Origin: Elymus sibiricus
Lineage: Eukaryota; Streptophyta; Magnoliopsida; Poales; Poaceae
Assembly: GCA_039707655.1 (NCBI GenBank)
Contig: CM077676.1
Coordinates: 377,832,114 to 377,896,113 of the forward strand
Direction: 5' to 3'
DNA length: 64,000 nucleotides
Shown here: one piece after another, positions 32,206-43,777 of the stretch
Numbering within the stretch: position 1 is the first letter of the stretch
Layout of the letters: every line of letters starts with the position of its first letter
Translations under genes and position numbers: made by a program
Notes under the pieces: generated by a model
Told to the model about the DNA's origin: nothing
Seen by the model: the letters and a program-made list of their open reading frames with translations, nothing else
Database searches by the model: none

Positions 32206-32410
32206 ACGAGTATACCCGTTAGATTTAGGAAAAGGTCCCATATAATCAAATCCCCAAACAACAAATGGTTCAATAGCAAGTGAATAATTCATAGGCATTT
32301 CCTGACGTCTACCAACATTACCAATTCTTTGACATTCATCACAAGATAAGACAAACTTACGAGCACCCTTGAAAAGAGTAGGCCAATAAAAACGAGATTG
32401 TAATACCTTA
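32206..32410 (-). pseudogene. integrase zinc finger/core start of element C
   Basis: The minus strand reads VLQSRFYWPTLFKGARKFVL, SCDECQRIGNVGRRQEMPMN and [15 protein letters not shown]. The last 98 bp repeat 18049-18146 with one mismatch, so this sequence exists on both sides of the D cluster. Upstream it joins ARDRTAHK across the solo D LTR. Confidence 0.8.
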
Positions 32411-33282
32411 TGTCGGTGTATAAAACATGGGTATTTTATACCCTGACTTATGCACAGACAGTAGCAGCCTCCTTGCCAGACAAGGCTTGCCGGGAACTGC
32501 CAAGACCAAGATTCAAGGCCAATTGCAGAAGCTACTGGAGAGAAGCTCAAGGCACAGCACCAAAAAGCACTCAACCAGTACCGAAGATGAAGACATTCCT
32601 TGCCGGCAAGGATGAACCGGCAAGGTGAAGACCCGGCAAGCTCCGTACCGGCAGGCTTCAGCCAGCACGCAAGCGCTCCACCTCGACGGATAGCTGGTCA
32701 CTGATCAGTGAGGTGTCGCCCGCGCAGGCTAGTTGGTGAGGTTTGTCTGGCACGTGTCAGCACGCAGGGAGAAGATTTACCTTTAATGACACCCGTCCAG
32801 GAGGCGTGCCAGAATAATACGAGGTAGCTGGGCGAGCGGTGCAGGAACCTTGCCGGGGCTGCCTCTCCACATGACCCTTAACGGTGCATTTAATGCCTTT
32901 GTCCTAAACTGGCAGAGTTAGTTATGATAGCACTGTTTGCTATCTAATCGACATGTAATTACTGTTTTGCCACTGTGGTAACCCCTTGAGCTATAAAAGG
33001 AGGGCCAAGGCAACAGTTAGATGAATTCTGACTCCCTTTCAAACACTTGCACGTCTCGCGTAGCAGCTCTCTCCGCACCTTGCCGGGAGAAGCGCTCCTT
33101 GTACTTGTGCTCTCATACAACCAATACACCAAAAGCAGGAGTAGGGTTTTACGCTTCTCAGCGGCCCGAACCTGGATAAATCCCTTGCGCCTTCCGTTGG
33201 TTCTGCTCTTTGTGCACGTCGATCTCCCCCACCGAACCACAAGGGGCTGGATGGCCCCATAGATGGTCGTACCACCACGACA
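32411..33282 (+). mobile_element. solo LTR of retroelement D
   Basis: 872 bp from TGTCGGTGTATAAAACATGG to CCACCACGACA, with CTTA directly on both sides (32407-32410 and 33283-33286). It interrupts the integrase zinc-finger codons of element C (HARDRTAHK / VLQS). It contains the LTR TATA box near 32988 and a cluster of CCGGCAAGG/CCTTGCCGG words at 32600-32660. It is the only full-length D LTR in the window and the reference for the truncated ones. Confidence 0.85.
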
Positions 33283-34434
33283 CTTATGTGCAGTTCTGTC
33301 TCTCGCATGGTGTCCTCCGTAAGCCTCGGAATGACAGTTCCGTAGGATTTGTTCCTGTTCATGCTCAGGTATACAACGTCTAATAATACCATCTACTCCT
33401 TCTTTATAAAGATGTGGGTCATCCCAAAAGTAATGTCTTAAATCATAGAAGAACTTTTTCTTTTGTTGGTATGTGAAACTAGGTGGAATGAATTTAGCAA
33501 CAATATAATTAGCATAGTCTACATACCAAGGAGTGTTACGAGAAGCATTTATGACAACTAACTGTTCATCAGGAAAATCATCATTAATAGGAAGTGGGTC
33601 GTCAAGAACATTTTCCATTCTAGACAAAATATCTACTACGGGATTCTCAGCTCCCTTTCTATCAATAATATTCAAGTCAAATTCTTGTAGCAATAGAACC
33701 CACCTAATGAGTCTAGGTTTAGCATCTTTCTTTTCCATAAGATATTTAATAGCAGCATGATCAGTGTGAATAGTTACTTTAGAATCAACTATGTAAAATC
33801 TGAATTTATCACATGCAAACACAACTGCTAGAAATTATTTCTCAGTAGTAGCATAATTTCTTTGGGCACTGTCTAGAGTTTTACTAGCATAATGGATAAC
33901 ATTTAATTTCTTATCAACTCTCTATCCTAGAACACCAACAGCATAATCACTAGCATCGCACATAATTTCAGAAGGCAAGTTTCAATCAGGAGGTTGAACT
34001 ATAGGTGCGGTGGTTAAGGCTTTCTTAAGTGTTTCAAAGGCTTCTACACAATCATCATCAAAAATAAATGGAACATCTTTTTGCAAGAGATTGGTAAGAG
34101 GTCTAGAAATTTTAGAGAAGTCTTTAATAAACCTCCTATAGAAACCAACATGACCTAGGAAACTTCTTATACGGAATACTTTCTTCTTAACTCCATCTCC
34201 GGATAAACCTGCAAGCTTAAACAATCCACAAATTTCATCCACATAGATCAAGTGCATATCAGGATGTACCGTTCCATCTCCTGCATAAGGATTAGCTAGC
34301 AGTTTCTCTATCATACCCGAAGGAATCTCATAATAAATATTTTCAGTTGGTGCAGTAGGTGGAGGGGCAACTATTTGTGCTTCCGGTTGAGGTGAAGATA
34401 CCCCGAACAAACCCCTCAAAGGATTACTTTCCAT
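33283..34434 (-). pseudogene. gag-RT fusion, RNase H, integrase start of element C
   Basis: One minus-strand frame from ATG 34434. It starts as gag (MESNPLRGLFGVSSPQPEAQ … MHLIYVDEICGLFKLAGLSG) and at about residue 88 passes directly into RT connection sequence (RSFLGHVGFYRRFIKDFSKI, RPLTNLLQKDVPF). Most of gag, all protease and the RT palm, including its YxDD motif, are missing. RNase H follows ([30 protein letters not shown]), then integrase [17 protein letters not shown]. In-frame stops: TGA at 33982, TAG near 33930, TAA near 33837; no frameshift. The deletion makes C non-autonomous. Confidence 0.8.
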
Positions 34435-34510
34435 AGTGACAAGTGACAGTAAATTTCAGCACGTAATATAAATGTTTCCTTACCAAATTCCACTTACCAA
34501 AGGCGCTTCA

Positions 34511-34528
34511 CTCCCCGACAACGGCGCC
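34511..34528 (-). promoter_or_regulatory. primer-binding site of element C
   Basis: Minus-strand GGCGCCGTTGTCGGGGAG, directly after the 5' LTR. Gag starts 77 bp further on. Confidence 0.75.
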
Positions 34529-35078
34529 TGAGGAGGAGGAGGATGTGATGTGGACGGTACCATGCGAAGGTACGACATCCAAGAGGTATTAAATAGAATA
34601 ATAGATCTGAACATATAATCTTCCACCAAATAAACTAACTAGCATCAACTACAAGATGTAATCAACACTACTAGCAACCCACAGGCACCAATCTGAGGTT
34701 TTGAGACAAAAATTGAATACAAGAGATGAAGTAGGGTTTGAGATGAGATGGTGCTGTTGAAGATGTTGATGAAGATTGGTCCTCCCACGATGAGAGGATC
34801 ATTGGTGATGTCGATGGCTCCGATTTCCCCCTCCCGGAGGGAAGTATCCCCGGCGGAATCGCTCCGCCGGAGAGCAAAAGTGCTCCTGCCCAAGTTCCGC
34901 CTCGAGACGGCGGCGCACCGTCCCAAAAGTCTTCTCTCTATTTTTTAGGGCAAATGGGCTTATATACCAGAAAATGGGCACTGGAGGCTGGCCAGGGGCC
35001 CCACGAGCCACCAGGGCGCGCCTGGGGGGGGGGGGGTGTGGCGCGCCCTGGTGCCTCGTGGGCACCTGTGTGGCCCCC

Positions 35079-37905
35079 TGTAACACCCTGAGTTTTAAGT
35101 TACAGTGATCCACCATGTTAATGCCAAGTCACTTTGATTTGCAATGTTGGATCATCATTAGTTTCATATCTCATTTCAAATTCCATTTCAATATAAAGAT
35201 TTGAAATGCAAGTGAAATTTGAAGTTACACAAAAGTTCCTGGAAAAATGTTCATCACTTAGCAAATATTTCAAAACAATTTGTTGTTAAGAAAAACAACA
35301 TCACCTTGTTGCTAAAATGAACATTATCACTTAAAACAGTACTATTCCAGGAATTTAAAATGCTAATTCATTTATGGAAATTCCAAATGGATTTAAATAA
35401 TTCCCAAACTTTTTGTGGCAGTGTCTAGAAATGCAATAGATTTATGGGGGCCAGCTCCACATTTTTCTCAACTCATTTGGTGGCCCTAGTTAATCCTTTC
35501 TGCCTCTGTTTAATAAATAAAATAGAAAACAGAAATAAAAGAAAATGGGCGAAGCCTTACCTGACCCTGGGCCGCGCCGGCCCAGCCCACGGGAGCAGTG
35601 TCTTCTACCTGCTCCATCCGCCGTGTCGCGCCCGCCGTGGCCACGCGCACTTCCTCCGGCCGAACGGCGACACGCCGACGCCACAGCGGACTTCGAGGGG
35701 ACAAGGCCGCCTCACCTGCTCCCCTGGACGCCCTCGCCTCTCCTCCTCTCCTCTCCAGCGCTCATGCGTTTCTCCCCCTCCTCTCCAGAGCGCAGCCGTC
35801 GCCGCGCCGTTGCAACACCGCGGCCACCGTGACTCCCTCGCAGCCTCACCGTGCCAGCCGCCTCCGCCGAGCTCGACTACGTCGCCTGCGACCAGCCATT
35901 CGAGCCGGGAGCGCCTCCTTCGTCGGGATCGAGCCGCCCTCTTCGTCTCGGACTCCGGCGATCTCCGGCGACTCCAGCGGCCCCTGCGCTCCTAATCTGT
36001 CACCGGCTTTTCGTAGCCCCTCGGTGAGCTTCCATCTCTCCTCTCCCCTCTTCTTCTGCGCCATCGCGCGGCCATTGCCGTCGTTTCCAACGTGGCCGAG
36101 CTCGTCGCCAGCTACGTTTCGGTGACCGCACGCCCGCGCAAAGCTGTCCATCGAGCTCGCAAGCCCACGCAGAGCATCCCTGCCTCTTTGGTTCGAGCAA
36201 ACGCGCGCGGTTTCATTGTTTTCGCCGTCGCCCGAAAACCACCGCCGCCAACGTCGTCGCCGGCGACGTTCCGGCTAGTCCCGAGACCAACCAGTACCAC
36301 CGTTCGACGCGGCTCCGTGTGCTCGTTTGAGAGAGCCCTTTCACGCGTGATTTGGTGCTCTCTGCCGCGTTTCCGAGCGCTTCCGGCGAGAACGCCGCCG
36401 CGGGAGGCTCGCCGGAGCGATTCCGGCGCCGGCGGCCGACGTGGCTCGCCTCTAGTCACTGCCAGTGGGCCCTGGTCGCCGTTTGACCAGTGGAGCCCAC
36501 TGGTCAGGTTTGACCTTGGTCAGCTCAGTTGACTGGATGATGTCATCCTGATGTCACCATTGCACTGTTTCGGATAATTCCAATTTAAATAATTAAAATA
36601 ATTCCAGAAATTTCAGAAAAATGTTTAAAACTTTGAAAATTCGTAGAAAATAAACCGTAGCTCGGATCGAAAAACTTTCTACATGAAATTTGATCAGAAC
36701 AATGAAACGAATCCGAATACGTGGTCAAAATGCTTGACCATCACTCCTAACTATCCGAACATGGAACCTTCCCCTCCGGTTCCATATAGCGAAATCAGCC
36801 TAAACGTCGGGAAAATATCCCAGATATTTTCTCGCTTCGTCTGCGACATGTAGCATTGCATTAGGTTACCACTAGCACTGCATATTGCCATGTCATGCAT
36901 CTGTATTGCTCTGTTTGCCTTTATTTATTGTTTCTTCCCCTCTTTTCTTCCGATAGCCTCCGAGACCGACTACATCCCCGACGACCCTTCCTTTGCCGCA
37001 GAGCAACCAGGCAAGCAAACCCCCTTGAGCATGCCTATATCACATATTGTTTCTCCCTCCTGCTTGCATTAGAATTTGCTACTGCATTTGTTTGTCCCTA
37101 TTCTGATGCATAGCCTATTTTTGTAAACTGCTTTTTGATACTTTGCCTGATATCCTAAATGCTTAGTATAGGTTGGCAGTATACCATCTGTGGCCCCTCT
37201 TCTTTGTCCTAGTTGCCCCGCTTAGTTACCAGTGCTTGATACTTTATTTATGTACAACATGCTTGATACTTTATTTATGTACCAATCTGCACACTTCTTA
37301 TGCTGCAAGACCGCTGAAGATGTTAGTCTTCGATAGGCTAGGCCTTCCCCTCTATTCTGGCATTTCTGCAGTCTAGTCCACATATACAGCCTTTCTTTGA
37401 TACCGATGCATAATTAGAATAGTTCTGATGTAAGTCTTGCGAGTACTTTGGATGAGTACTCACGGTTGCTTTGCTTCCCTTTTTCCCCATACCCATTTGC
37501 TGCGACCAGATGGTGGAGCCCCGGAGTCAGCCGCCCCAGTCGACGACTACTACTACACTTCTGGTGGCGCCTACTACTACGTGGAGACCGTCGACGACCA
37601 GGAGTAGTTAGGAGGCTCCCAGGCAGGAGGCCTGCGCCTTTTCGATCGTTGTCGTTGTTTTGCCTCGCCTTCTTAAGGCTTATCTGTTTTACTTTTATAT
37701 CTGTACTCAGATATCTGATGCTTTCGATGATGCTTGTATGCGCAAGCTTATGTATTCGAGCCCTCGAGGCCCCTGGCTTGTAATATAAAGCTTGTATTCT
37801 TTTATTTGTGTAGAGTTGTGTTGTGATATCTTCAAGTGAGTCCCTAGGCTTGATCATGTGCATTTGCGTGTATGGTTAGCGCACGATTAAGTCGGGGGCG
37901 TCACA
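35079..37905 (+). mobile_element. solo LTR of family H (2.8 kb)
   Basis: Begins TGTAACACCCTGAG, ends GGGCGTCACA, flanked by CCCCC on both sides (35074-35078, 37906-37910). Removing it restores the LTR C sequence GTGGCCCCCTCTG seen at 14600. No PBS, polypurine tract or second LTR is present, so it is a solo LTR. The 5' part is AT-rich, 35530-36540 is GC-rich, and the 3' part carries exon-like sequence (36957-37607). Related H-type sequence occurs at 54430-56341 and 63231-63507. Confidence 0.8.
36957..37607 (+). CDS. split exon-like frame inside solo LTR H
   Basis: After the acceptor-like TTCTTCCGATAG, a 54-nt frame reads SETDYIPDDPSFAAEQP and reaches CCAG|GCAAGC at 37010/37011. The next acceptor GCGACCAG|ATGG at 37509/37510 joins in phase and continues DGGAPESAAPVDDYYYTSGG and AYYYVETVDDQE to TAG 37605-37607. 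The joined reading requires a GC-AG intron of 499 bp; such introns exist in plants but are a minority. Upstream exons are not identified. The Tyr/Asp-rich tail is not a domain I recognise. It may be the last exons of a gene carried by the LTR or captured by it. Confidence 0.4.
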
Positions 37906-38983
37906 CCCCCTCTGGTACTTCTTGCTTCCAGTATTTTTTATTTATTCCAAAATAATTCTCTGTGAAATTTCAGCTCATTTGGAGATGTGTAGAATAGGTA
38001 TCTTTGACATAGCTTTTTCAGGTCCAGAATTCCAGCTTCCGGCAATCTCCCTCCTTGTGTAAATCTTGCATATTAAGAGAGAAAAGCCATTAGAATTGCT
38101 CCACAAAGTGTTATATTGATTAAAAACACTATAAATAACAGTAGTAAAACATGATGCAAAATGGACGTATCAGTGCTCGAAACTTAAATCAGAGATGACA
38201 ACAATTTTGAGATGTGTACTTTTCCTGTCAACGTCACGGCCGAGGATTTTCAATATCTTCCATGCTAAACACATTATAGGCGGTTCCCAAGCGGAAAGGT
38301 AAAGTTTACTCCCCCTCCACCATACCAACACAAGCCATGGCTAGCCGAATTTACGGGTGCCCTCCAAATGATCAAATTTCCGGGGGAGTTTGTTTTATTT
38401 ATTTTCTTTATTTTCATTACAGGACTGGGCATCCCAATTACCAGTCTCTCTCGTGCAATGACAAGTGAATAAACACTCATCTGAGAATAACCCGCTTAGC
38501 ATGGAAGATACTGACCGCCCCCTGTCGCTCCATGAGTGGTACGGGCACACAAAACATATGTTTATTTGAATGATTAGAGGTGGCACATGAAAATTTACTT
38601 GGAACGGCAGAGTAATACCGTATATAGGTAGATATAGTGGACTCATCTGGAACAACTTTGGTTTTAGGATTGTGGATGCAGAAGCAGTATTCCCGCTTAG
38701 TACAGGCGAAGGCTAGCAAATAGATTGAGAAGCGACCAACTAGAGAGCGAAAACGGTCATAATCATGCATTGAAAATAAGTAACATTGAATACTAGCATG
38801 AGTAGGATATAAACACCCTGAACATAAATATCGTGAAGGGTGCATTGGTTTTGAATCAACTACATGCGTGAACATGTGCCAAGTCAAGCCACTTGAAACA
38901 TTCAGAGGAGGATACCATACTAACATACTACATCATAACCATTTTAATGCATGTTGACATCCAAGATAAATCATTATCCACTC

Positions 38984-39670
38984 TGTTGGGGATATAACCA
39001 CACGGTATGACCCGCCCGTTCAGGGCCGGGTTATCCAGTGGCACCCTGGTGAGTAGCAGCGACGATCAAGACGTCAAAGGCCCGTTAGGGCGACTCATAA
39101 AGTGGGCCGGCTCATAGCCCAGTACTTGAGGCGGCAGCTTACCTAAGGACGCAGTGAGTTTTTTTTTACTTGAGGAAGATGATGAATAGGAGACCAAGGG
39201 CCCAGGGCGAGACCCGGCAGGAGGCCGGCTTAAGGGGAGCCCAATGGGCCGGCTCGTAGAGGAGGACCAAGAAGAGGAAAGCAAGACCTGACAAGGAAAG
39301 CAAGACCCGGACTAGTATCCAACTTGTAATAGAAAATAGACCAGTCCTAATCCTACTAGGACTCTACATGTAAGCCGCCCCTTCAACTTATATAAGGAGG
39401 GGCAAGGCACCCCAAGAGGGGGAGGGGAAGAAAAACAGACAAATCAATAGTTCTTGAGATAGAGGTAGCTAAAGAGCACCCTTGTAATCGAGATCATCAT
39501 CAATAGCAATCAAGCAGGATGTAGGCTTTTACCTCCACCGCGAGGGGCCGAACCTGGGTAAACTCGCGTCTCTCGATTCCGACCAACCCCGTTCAAGCTA
39601 CCACCTAGTTGCGATGGCCTCACCACTAAGTCCTTTTCACGAGGACATCCGCCATGACAAAACCACGACA
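38984..39670 (+). repeat. 5' LTR of E
   Basis: 687 bp with a promoter box CTTATATAAGGAGG near 39388 and an AG-rich leader. Differs from the 3' LTR at about 17-20 positions, indicating a relatively recent insertion. Confidence 0.9.
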
Positions 39671-39671
39671 G

Positions 39672-39689
39672 TTGGCGCCCACCGTGGGG
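39672..39689 (+). promoter_or_regulatory. primer-binding site of E
   Basis: TTGGCGCCCACCGTGGGG one base after the LTR end. Confidence 0.75.
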
Positions 39690-39758
39690 CTATCGCTCGG
39701 TGGTGTTGAGTACTTGAAGGGAACTCCCGCAGGGATCGAGGGATATGCGATCAGCCGC

Positions 39759-40169
39759 ATGACCAAGAGTCGCCGCGGCAAGCTCTACATCGATGATTCA
39801 GACTGGGGCCCCGAGGCCGACTCAATCGAGTACGGGTACTGGGCCCCCTTCAGCAAAATCCACGTCTTCATCGGCAAAGCCGGCGGATCTGAACCCGAGC
39901 CGGACATCTGCACCGACATCGGCGAGCCGGCTCGGTGCGCGCAACCCGCCCAGGCTCAGGCCGGCCGGAATCACGTCTTCATCAGCTTCACTCAGGGGGT
40001 GGATCTTGCAGATAACTCTGCGTCTGGCAGCGATACCCTCGTCTACTCTGATGCAACTGCGTTCACAGCAGAATGCAAAAATATCAGGTGCTATCCTTTC
40101 TATGTATTTTATCAGCACATATTAATTCATCCGAGAACAATTACTCTGGCTCGTAATATTTTTACGTAG
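39759..40169 (+). CDS. short gag-position ORF of E
   Basis: The 136-codon frame starts at the first ATG after the PBS (MTKSRRGKLYIDDSDWGPEA). The open frame extends upstream to an ATG inside the LTR, but that part would translate the PBS and is unlikely. It contains YGYWAPFSKIHVFIGKAGG and a C-terminal segment rich in aromatic residues. No gag core, zinc knuckle or enzyme motif is visible. It is in gag position and may be a remnant of a partner family's gag; function not established. Confidence 0.4.
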   Translation: MTKSRRGKLYIDDSDWGPEADSIEYGYWAPFSKIHVFIGKAGGSEPEPDICTDIGEPARCAQPAQAQAGRNHVFISFTQGVDLADNSASGSDTLVYSDATAFTAECKNIRCYPFYVFYQHILIHPRTITLARNIFT

Positions 40170-40249
40170 GACAATTATTCATCACAAAGGTGGCGTTATA
40201 CCACGGGTACGGAGCACGCACCAGCATCATTCCACACTAGCGTCCGTCC

Positions 40250-40500
40250 GTGCCACGCTGCTCGACGGACACGCGTGTAACCCGCGCGCCCCCGTCGGCT
40301 TACAACGCCGCGGCCGACCCGTGCGCCCCCGCCGGCTTACAACGCCGCGGCCGACCCGCGCGCCCACGCCGGCTTACAACGCCGCGGCCGACTTGCGCGC
40401 CCCCACCGGTTTACAACGACGCGGCCGACTCGCACGTCCGCGCCAGCTTACAATGCCACGGCTGACTCTCGTGTACGCGCCGGCGTCTGATGTCGCGGCC
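40250..40500. repeat. ~50-bp GC-rich tandem repeat in E
   Basis: Five to six units around CGGCTTACAACGCCGCGGCC with CGCGCCC, decaying toward 40500. They give a repeated peptide frame on the plus strand that is not taken as coding. Confidence 0.8.
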
Positions 40501-41069
40501 GGCTCCCACGTCCACGTCAATTTATTGGCCAGCTCTCGCGTCTACATCAACACACCGAAGCATGCCAGAGTCCGCTCTGTCGACCAGCCCACACCAAGTT
40601 ATCCGGCATAACACACAGCTCACCATCTTGCGGTCTGGTCTAATTCGCCACGATAGAAGAGTCGGCCATGGAGGAAACCTCCCCGAAAGAGCAAAGAGGG
40701 ACGATCTCAGAAAAGCTGGCAATTCTGAAGCCGGCAGCGAAGAAACAGAAAAGAGAACGGCCCTGGAAGAACCAGGAGAGCCGGACCAAGAGGCGTACGA
40801 AATCACTTTGGGCAAAAACGTCCCTGCAAGATCATCAACTCGCCGCATCGCCTCTGGCTTCGATAAATTCCAGTTCGCAGCTGTCAACTATACGCCGGTT
40901 TATGCCTCATCCAAGTACAAAGAATCTCAAGCCGAATCCTCGAGTCGACTTAAGACTCGGGGGCTACACAGATATGACTCGGCGGATTTGGCCGGATTTA
41001 ACAAATATAAGAACTCCGGGTCGTTGAAGGGAAGACAAACCGGTCCCGGGGACTGCTGCTTTATTTGTG

Positions 41070-41285
41070 AAAAGGTAAAGGTTGCCAAAGAGGACTAGTT
41101 GCCATGATGCGCAGTTCAAACATTGGTACCCTGCCTTATTGGTGAAAAAGTAAAGGTTGCCCAAGAGAACTAGCGGCCACGATGCGCAGTTCAAACATGG
41201 GTACCCTGCCATATTGGCGAAAGGAAAGGTTACCAAAGAAGACTAGTCGCCATGATGCGCAGTCTAAACACGGGTATCCTGCTCA
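41070..41285. repeat. ~65-bp tandem repeat in E
   Basis: Three to four units share AAGGTTGCCAAAGAGGACTAG, GCCATGATGCGCAGTTCAAAC and GGGTACCCTGCC, with point differences. Confidence 0.8.
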
Positions 41286-42459
41286 ATAATGATCAAAGGA
41301 ATGCCGGCTTATCTGGACCCCAGATGTTTTGCAGTAGTAGCATAGTCTCCTGTATATCCTATGCCGAGCTTTTCCATGATCATATGGTTACTTGGGGGCT
41401 TCCAACTTATCGAGTTTATCTTACAAAACCCTTTTAACCCGGCGAAAAGCCAAAATATACTTCGTTAAACCTGCCTGTTAGCAAGATGCTACTCCCTAAA
41501 AAGCGACCCGGCGTACGCCTGATGAGTCAATCACAAAGGTGACCCTGAATTCATCAGAGTTAAAACGCTTGATTGGTTGCGTGAGAGCCGGCTGTCAGAG
41601 AGATAGGACAAACCAAAAGAGGCCGAAAAGCCTGCTTCCACAGGAAGCGAAACCAAGAGTCGAGCCTCGAAAGCCGGTCTTATGTTGTGCCTCGAAAAGC
41701 CGACATTCTTATACTCTGTTATCATACACATGCATTATCATACAATGAATTATTTATACATATCTATATTTGTTTATGTCGCAGGAGCCGGTCTTCAAAC
41801 CGGGTTACATTGTGACTCCACAGGAACAAACGAATCTTTGATAGCCAAAATGGATGGATCTTCATCATGGTTTATCATAACCAGTATTAAATGATTGAGA
41901 TATCAATTCTTCTAAATTCCCGGGTTACAAATCCAGCCGGGTCACATATAATACCTGGTCATTTAATTTACCGGGTTTTGGGTTATTCAACATGTGCTTT
42001 GTAGAAGACTACAGCACTTATGAATTTTTTCACACATATTTGCCGGGTTGCACTGCAACCACGGCCAAGGATTTCTTTCATCGCAAAAGCATCATCAGTT
42101 CACAGGCAAAATATTAAAGTGTTTGATGGCATTGGCGGACTATGCAGTTTCACGCTCAAAAACTATTACAAGCCCGATTGGGCTATTTTCTCTCAAGTTT
42201 TTCAAAGCAAATTCAAGCTTGCAAAGTGATTGATGGTTGAGACCCGGCAGCTGGGTCTGCCGGATTAACATTGGTTTGTTCTCCTTCTACGTCAATTGCT
42301 GCCGGGTTGTCACTTGCCGGGTCACCAGGATTTATTTGGTGAGTTGATAATACAAAAGAGTATACTATGCGGCCAGGCAACCCGGTTCTTGGAGGCTACA
42401 GTGGATCTGAATTTATTCTACAGTGGAAGGAATAGTCCCGAGTCGCCGCAGGCAATACG

Positions 42460-43140
42460 ACCCGGCACTTGGGGGCTACATTATTCAAATCAAGATTACA
42501 TTCAGTATGAAAGTCCCATGTCGCTGCAAGCATGCACCACGTCACTTGGGGGCTAATGCATTGTCATTTTAAACTATTTTCATCGAAGACCCGACTCACT
42601 ATTAATAGTGACCCGGCCCTTGGGGGCTACAGTCATTGACTCTAAAGATCGTTCAAGTTCCAGATTGATGAGAACAGCTAAACCGGCCCTTGGGGGTTAC
42701 ACTATTTGCAACTATATATCTACAACATTCAAGACTAAGTTCAAAGTTCCAGGTTGCTGCAGGCAAGGCAAACCCGGCACTTGGGGGCTACACCATTCAG
42801 TTATTTCAACCGATCATAAGGTCCAAATTGAAGACCCGGCGCATCACATAATGATGAGCCGGCCCTTGGGGGCTACACATGTGAAATACAAAACATTCAG
42901 TTTATGACTGGCGACTCAGATGAACAACCTGGATTTCTTCGAAGTTGTAAACATTTATATTGAAGCAAGTCTTAAGCTATCACTACGTTCCCCTCTTAAG
43001 ACTTGGGGGCTACAGGTAATATGGATATAAGAGAGGTACACCTTCAAGTCCTCTAAGCTGAAAGCCGACGCAACAATATTTACAAAAGCAAACACCAATT
43101 CATCACAAAGGTGATAAACTCAGAGCTTGGGGGCTACAGT
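42460..43140 (+). repeat. array of polypurine-tract-like CTTGGGGGCTACA units
   Basis: CTTGGGGGCTAC-type words occur near 42470, 42546, 42619, 42692, 42779, 42867, 43007 and 43128, usually preceded by CCCGGC. Further ones lie at 40966 and 41391. Each resembles the polypurine tract AGGGGCTAA before the 3' LTR. Confidence 0.75.
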
Positions 43141-43777
43141 TGATATATATATTGGAGTTGAAAGAAAATTCAGATTGACCCGGGCTGGGAAAGCCCGGCC
43201 TGGGAGGATCCGTCCTATAAGGACTTGGCCTGAAGAAACCAGGAAGACCAATTACATGACCCGGTGTCAGCAACAATCATGACCCGGTATCATCAATTTT
43301 TATAACCCGGCAACTTCGACAATCGCAACTCGACAAGCTCTACATCCTCAAGCCGGCTGAACATAAGATGAATATCTTAAATCCAATATTTTTGTCAAGC
43401 CGGAGTATTCAAAGCCGTTTAGCGTCAGAAGCATATCTTAAGCCCAATACTTTTGTCAAGTTAGAGCATTGGAAGCCGTCTCAAATGGATTATTTTTTCC
43501 CCAATATTTTTCTGCATGAAACCAGCAAGTTGATTTTGAAGCTGGCCCATTGATATAACGAAGAGACTCGGACTTTCCAGTAAGGATTCCATTGAATAAC
43601 CTGGCAAAGATTGACTCGGGCGGGTGTTTTCACAGAAGGAAATGACAAGGACTGAAGGATGAACAGATACCGGCTCAGAAGGACCATCGACCCGGCGCAC
43701 AACCTGTCAAATTTGTTCTTGTTTTATTTTTTAGGATAAGTTTAACATGGATAAATCCAAATTAAACTAGGGGCTAA

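Larger units (their letters stand above)
14067..38172 (-). mobile_element. gypsy retrotransposon C (Athila-type), multiply nested
   Basis: Minus-strand order: 5' LTR 38172-34529, primer-binding site, fused gag-RT-RNase H-integrase remnants (34434-33283, 32410-32206, 18146-17168), an extra ORF (16833-16423), polypurine tract at 14871-14885, and 3' LTR 14870-14067. The LTRs (about 805-812 bp without insertions) differ at roughly 20 sites. The integrase style ([28 protein letters not shown]) is Athila-like. LTRs start TGATACGT in a style like the Sabrina/WHAM group (tentative). Younger insertions are the D cluster, a solo D LTR and solo LTR H. No 5-bp target duplication matches at the outer ends (AGAGG against GTGCT), so one flank was rearranged. 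Confidence 0.8.
34529..38172 (-). repeat. 5' LTR of element C, split by solo LTR H
   Basis: TGATACGTCCATTTTGC starts at 38172 on the minus strand; the LTR ends …CTCCTCA at 34529. Without the 2,827-bp insertion and its duplicated CCCCC it is about 812 bp. The hairpin at 35000-35065 has an expanded G run. Confidence 0.85.

Noticed and set aside
35598..36125. 175-codon frame in LTR H1 (and 54832-55371 in H2)
   Set aside because: GC-rich low-complexity text open in several frames and not matching between H1 and H2.
14062..38177. 5-bp target duplication for element C
   Set aside because: Outer flanks AGAGG and GTGCT do not match; boundary at the left LTR is blurred by a GGA repeat.
42460..43140. 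CRISPR-like regularly spaced repeats
   Set aside because: Repeat spacing is irregular, units are part of longer diverged tandems, and the genome is a plant.
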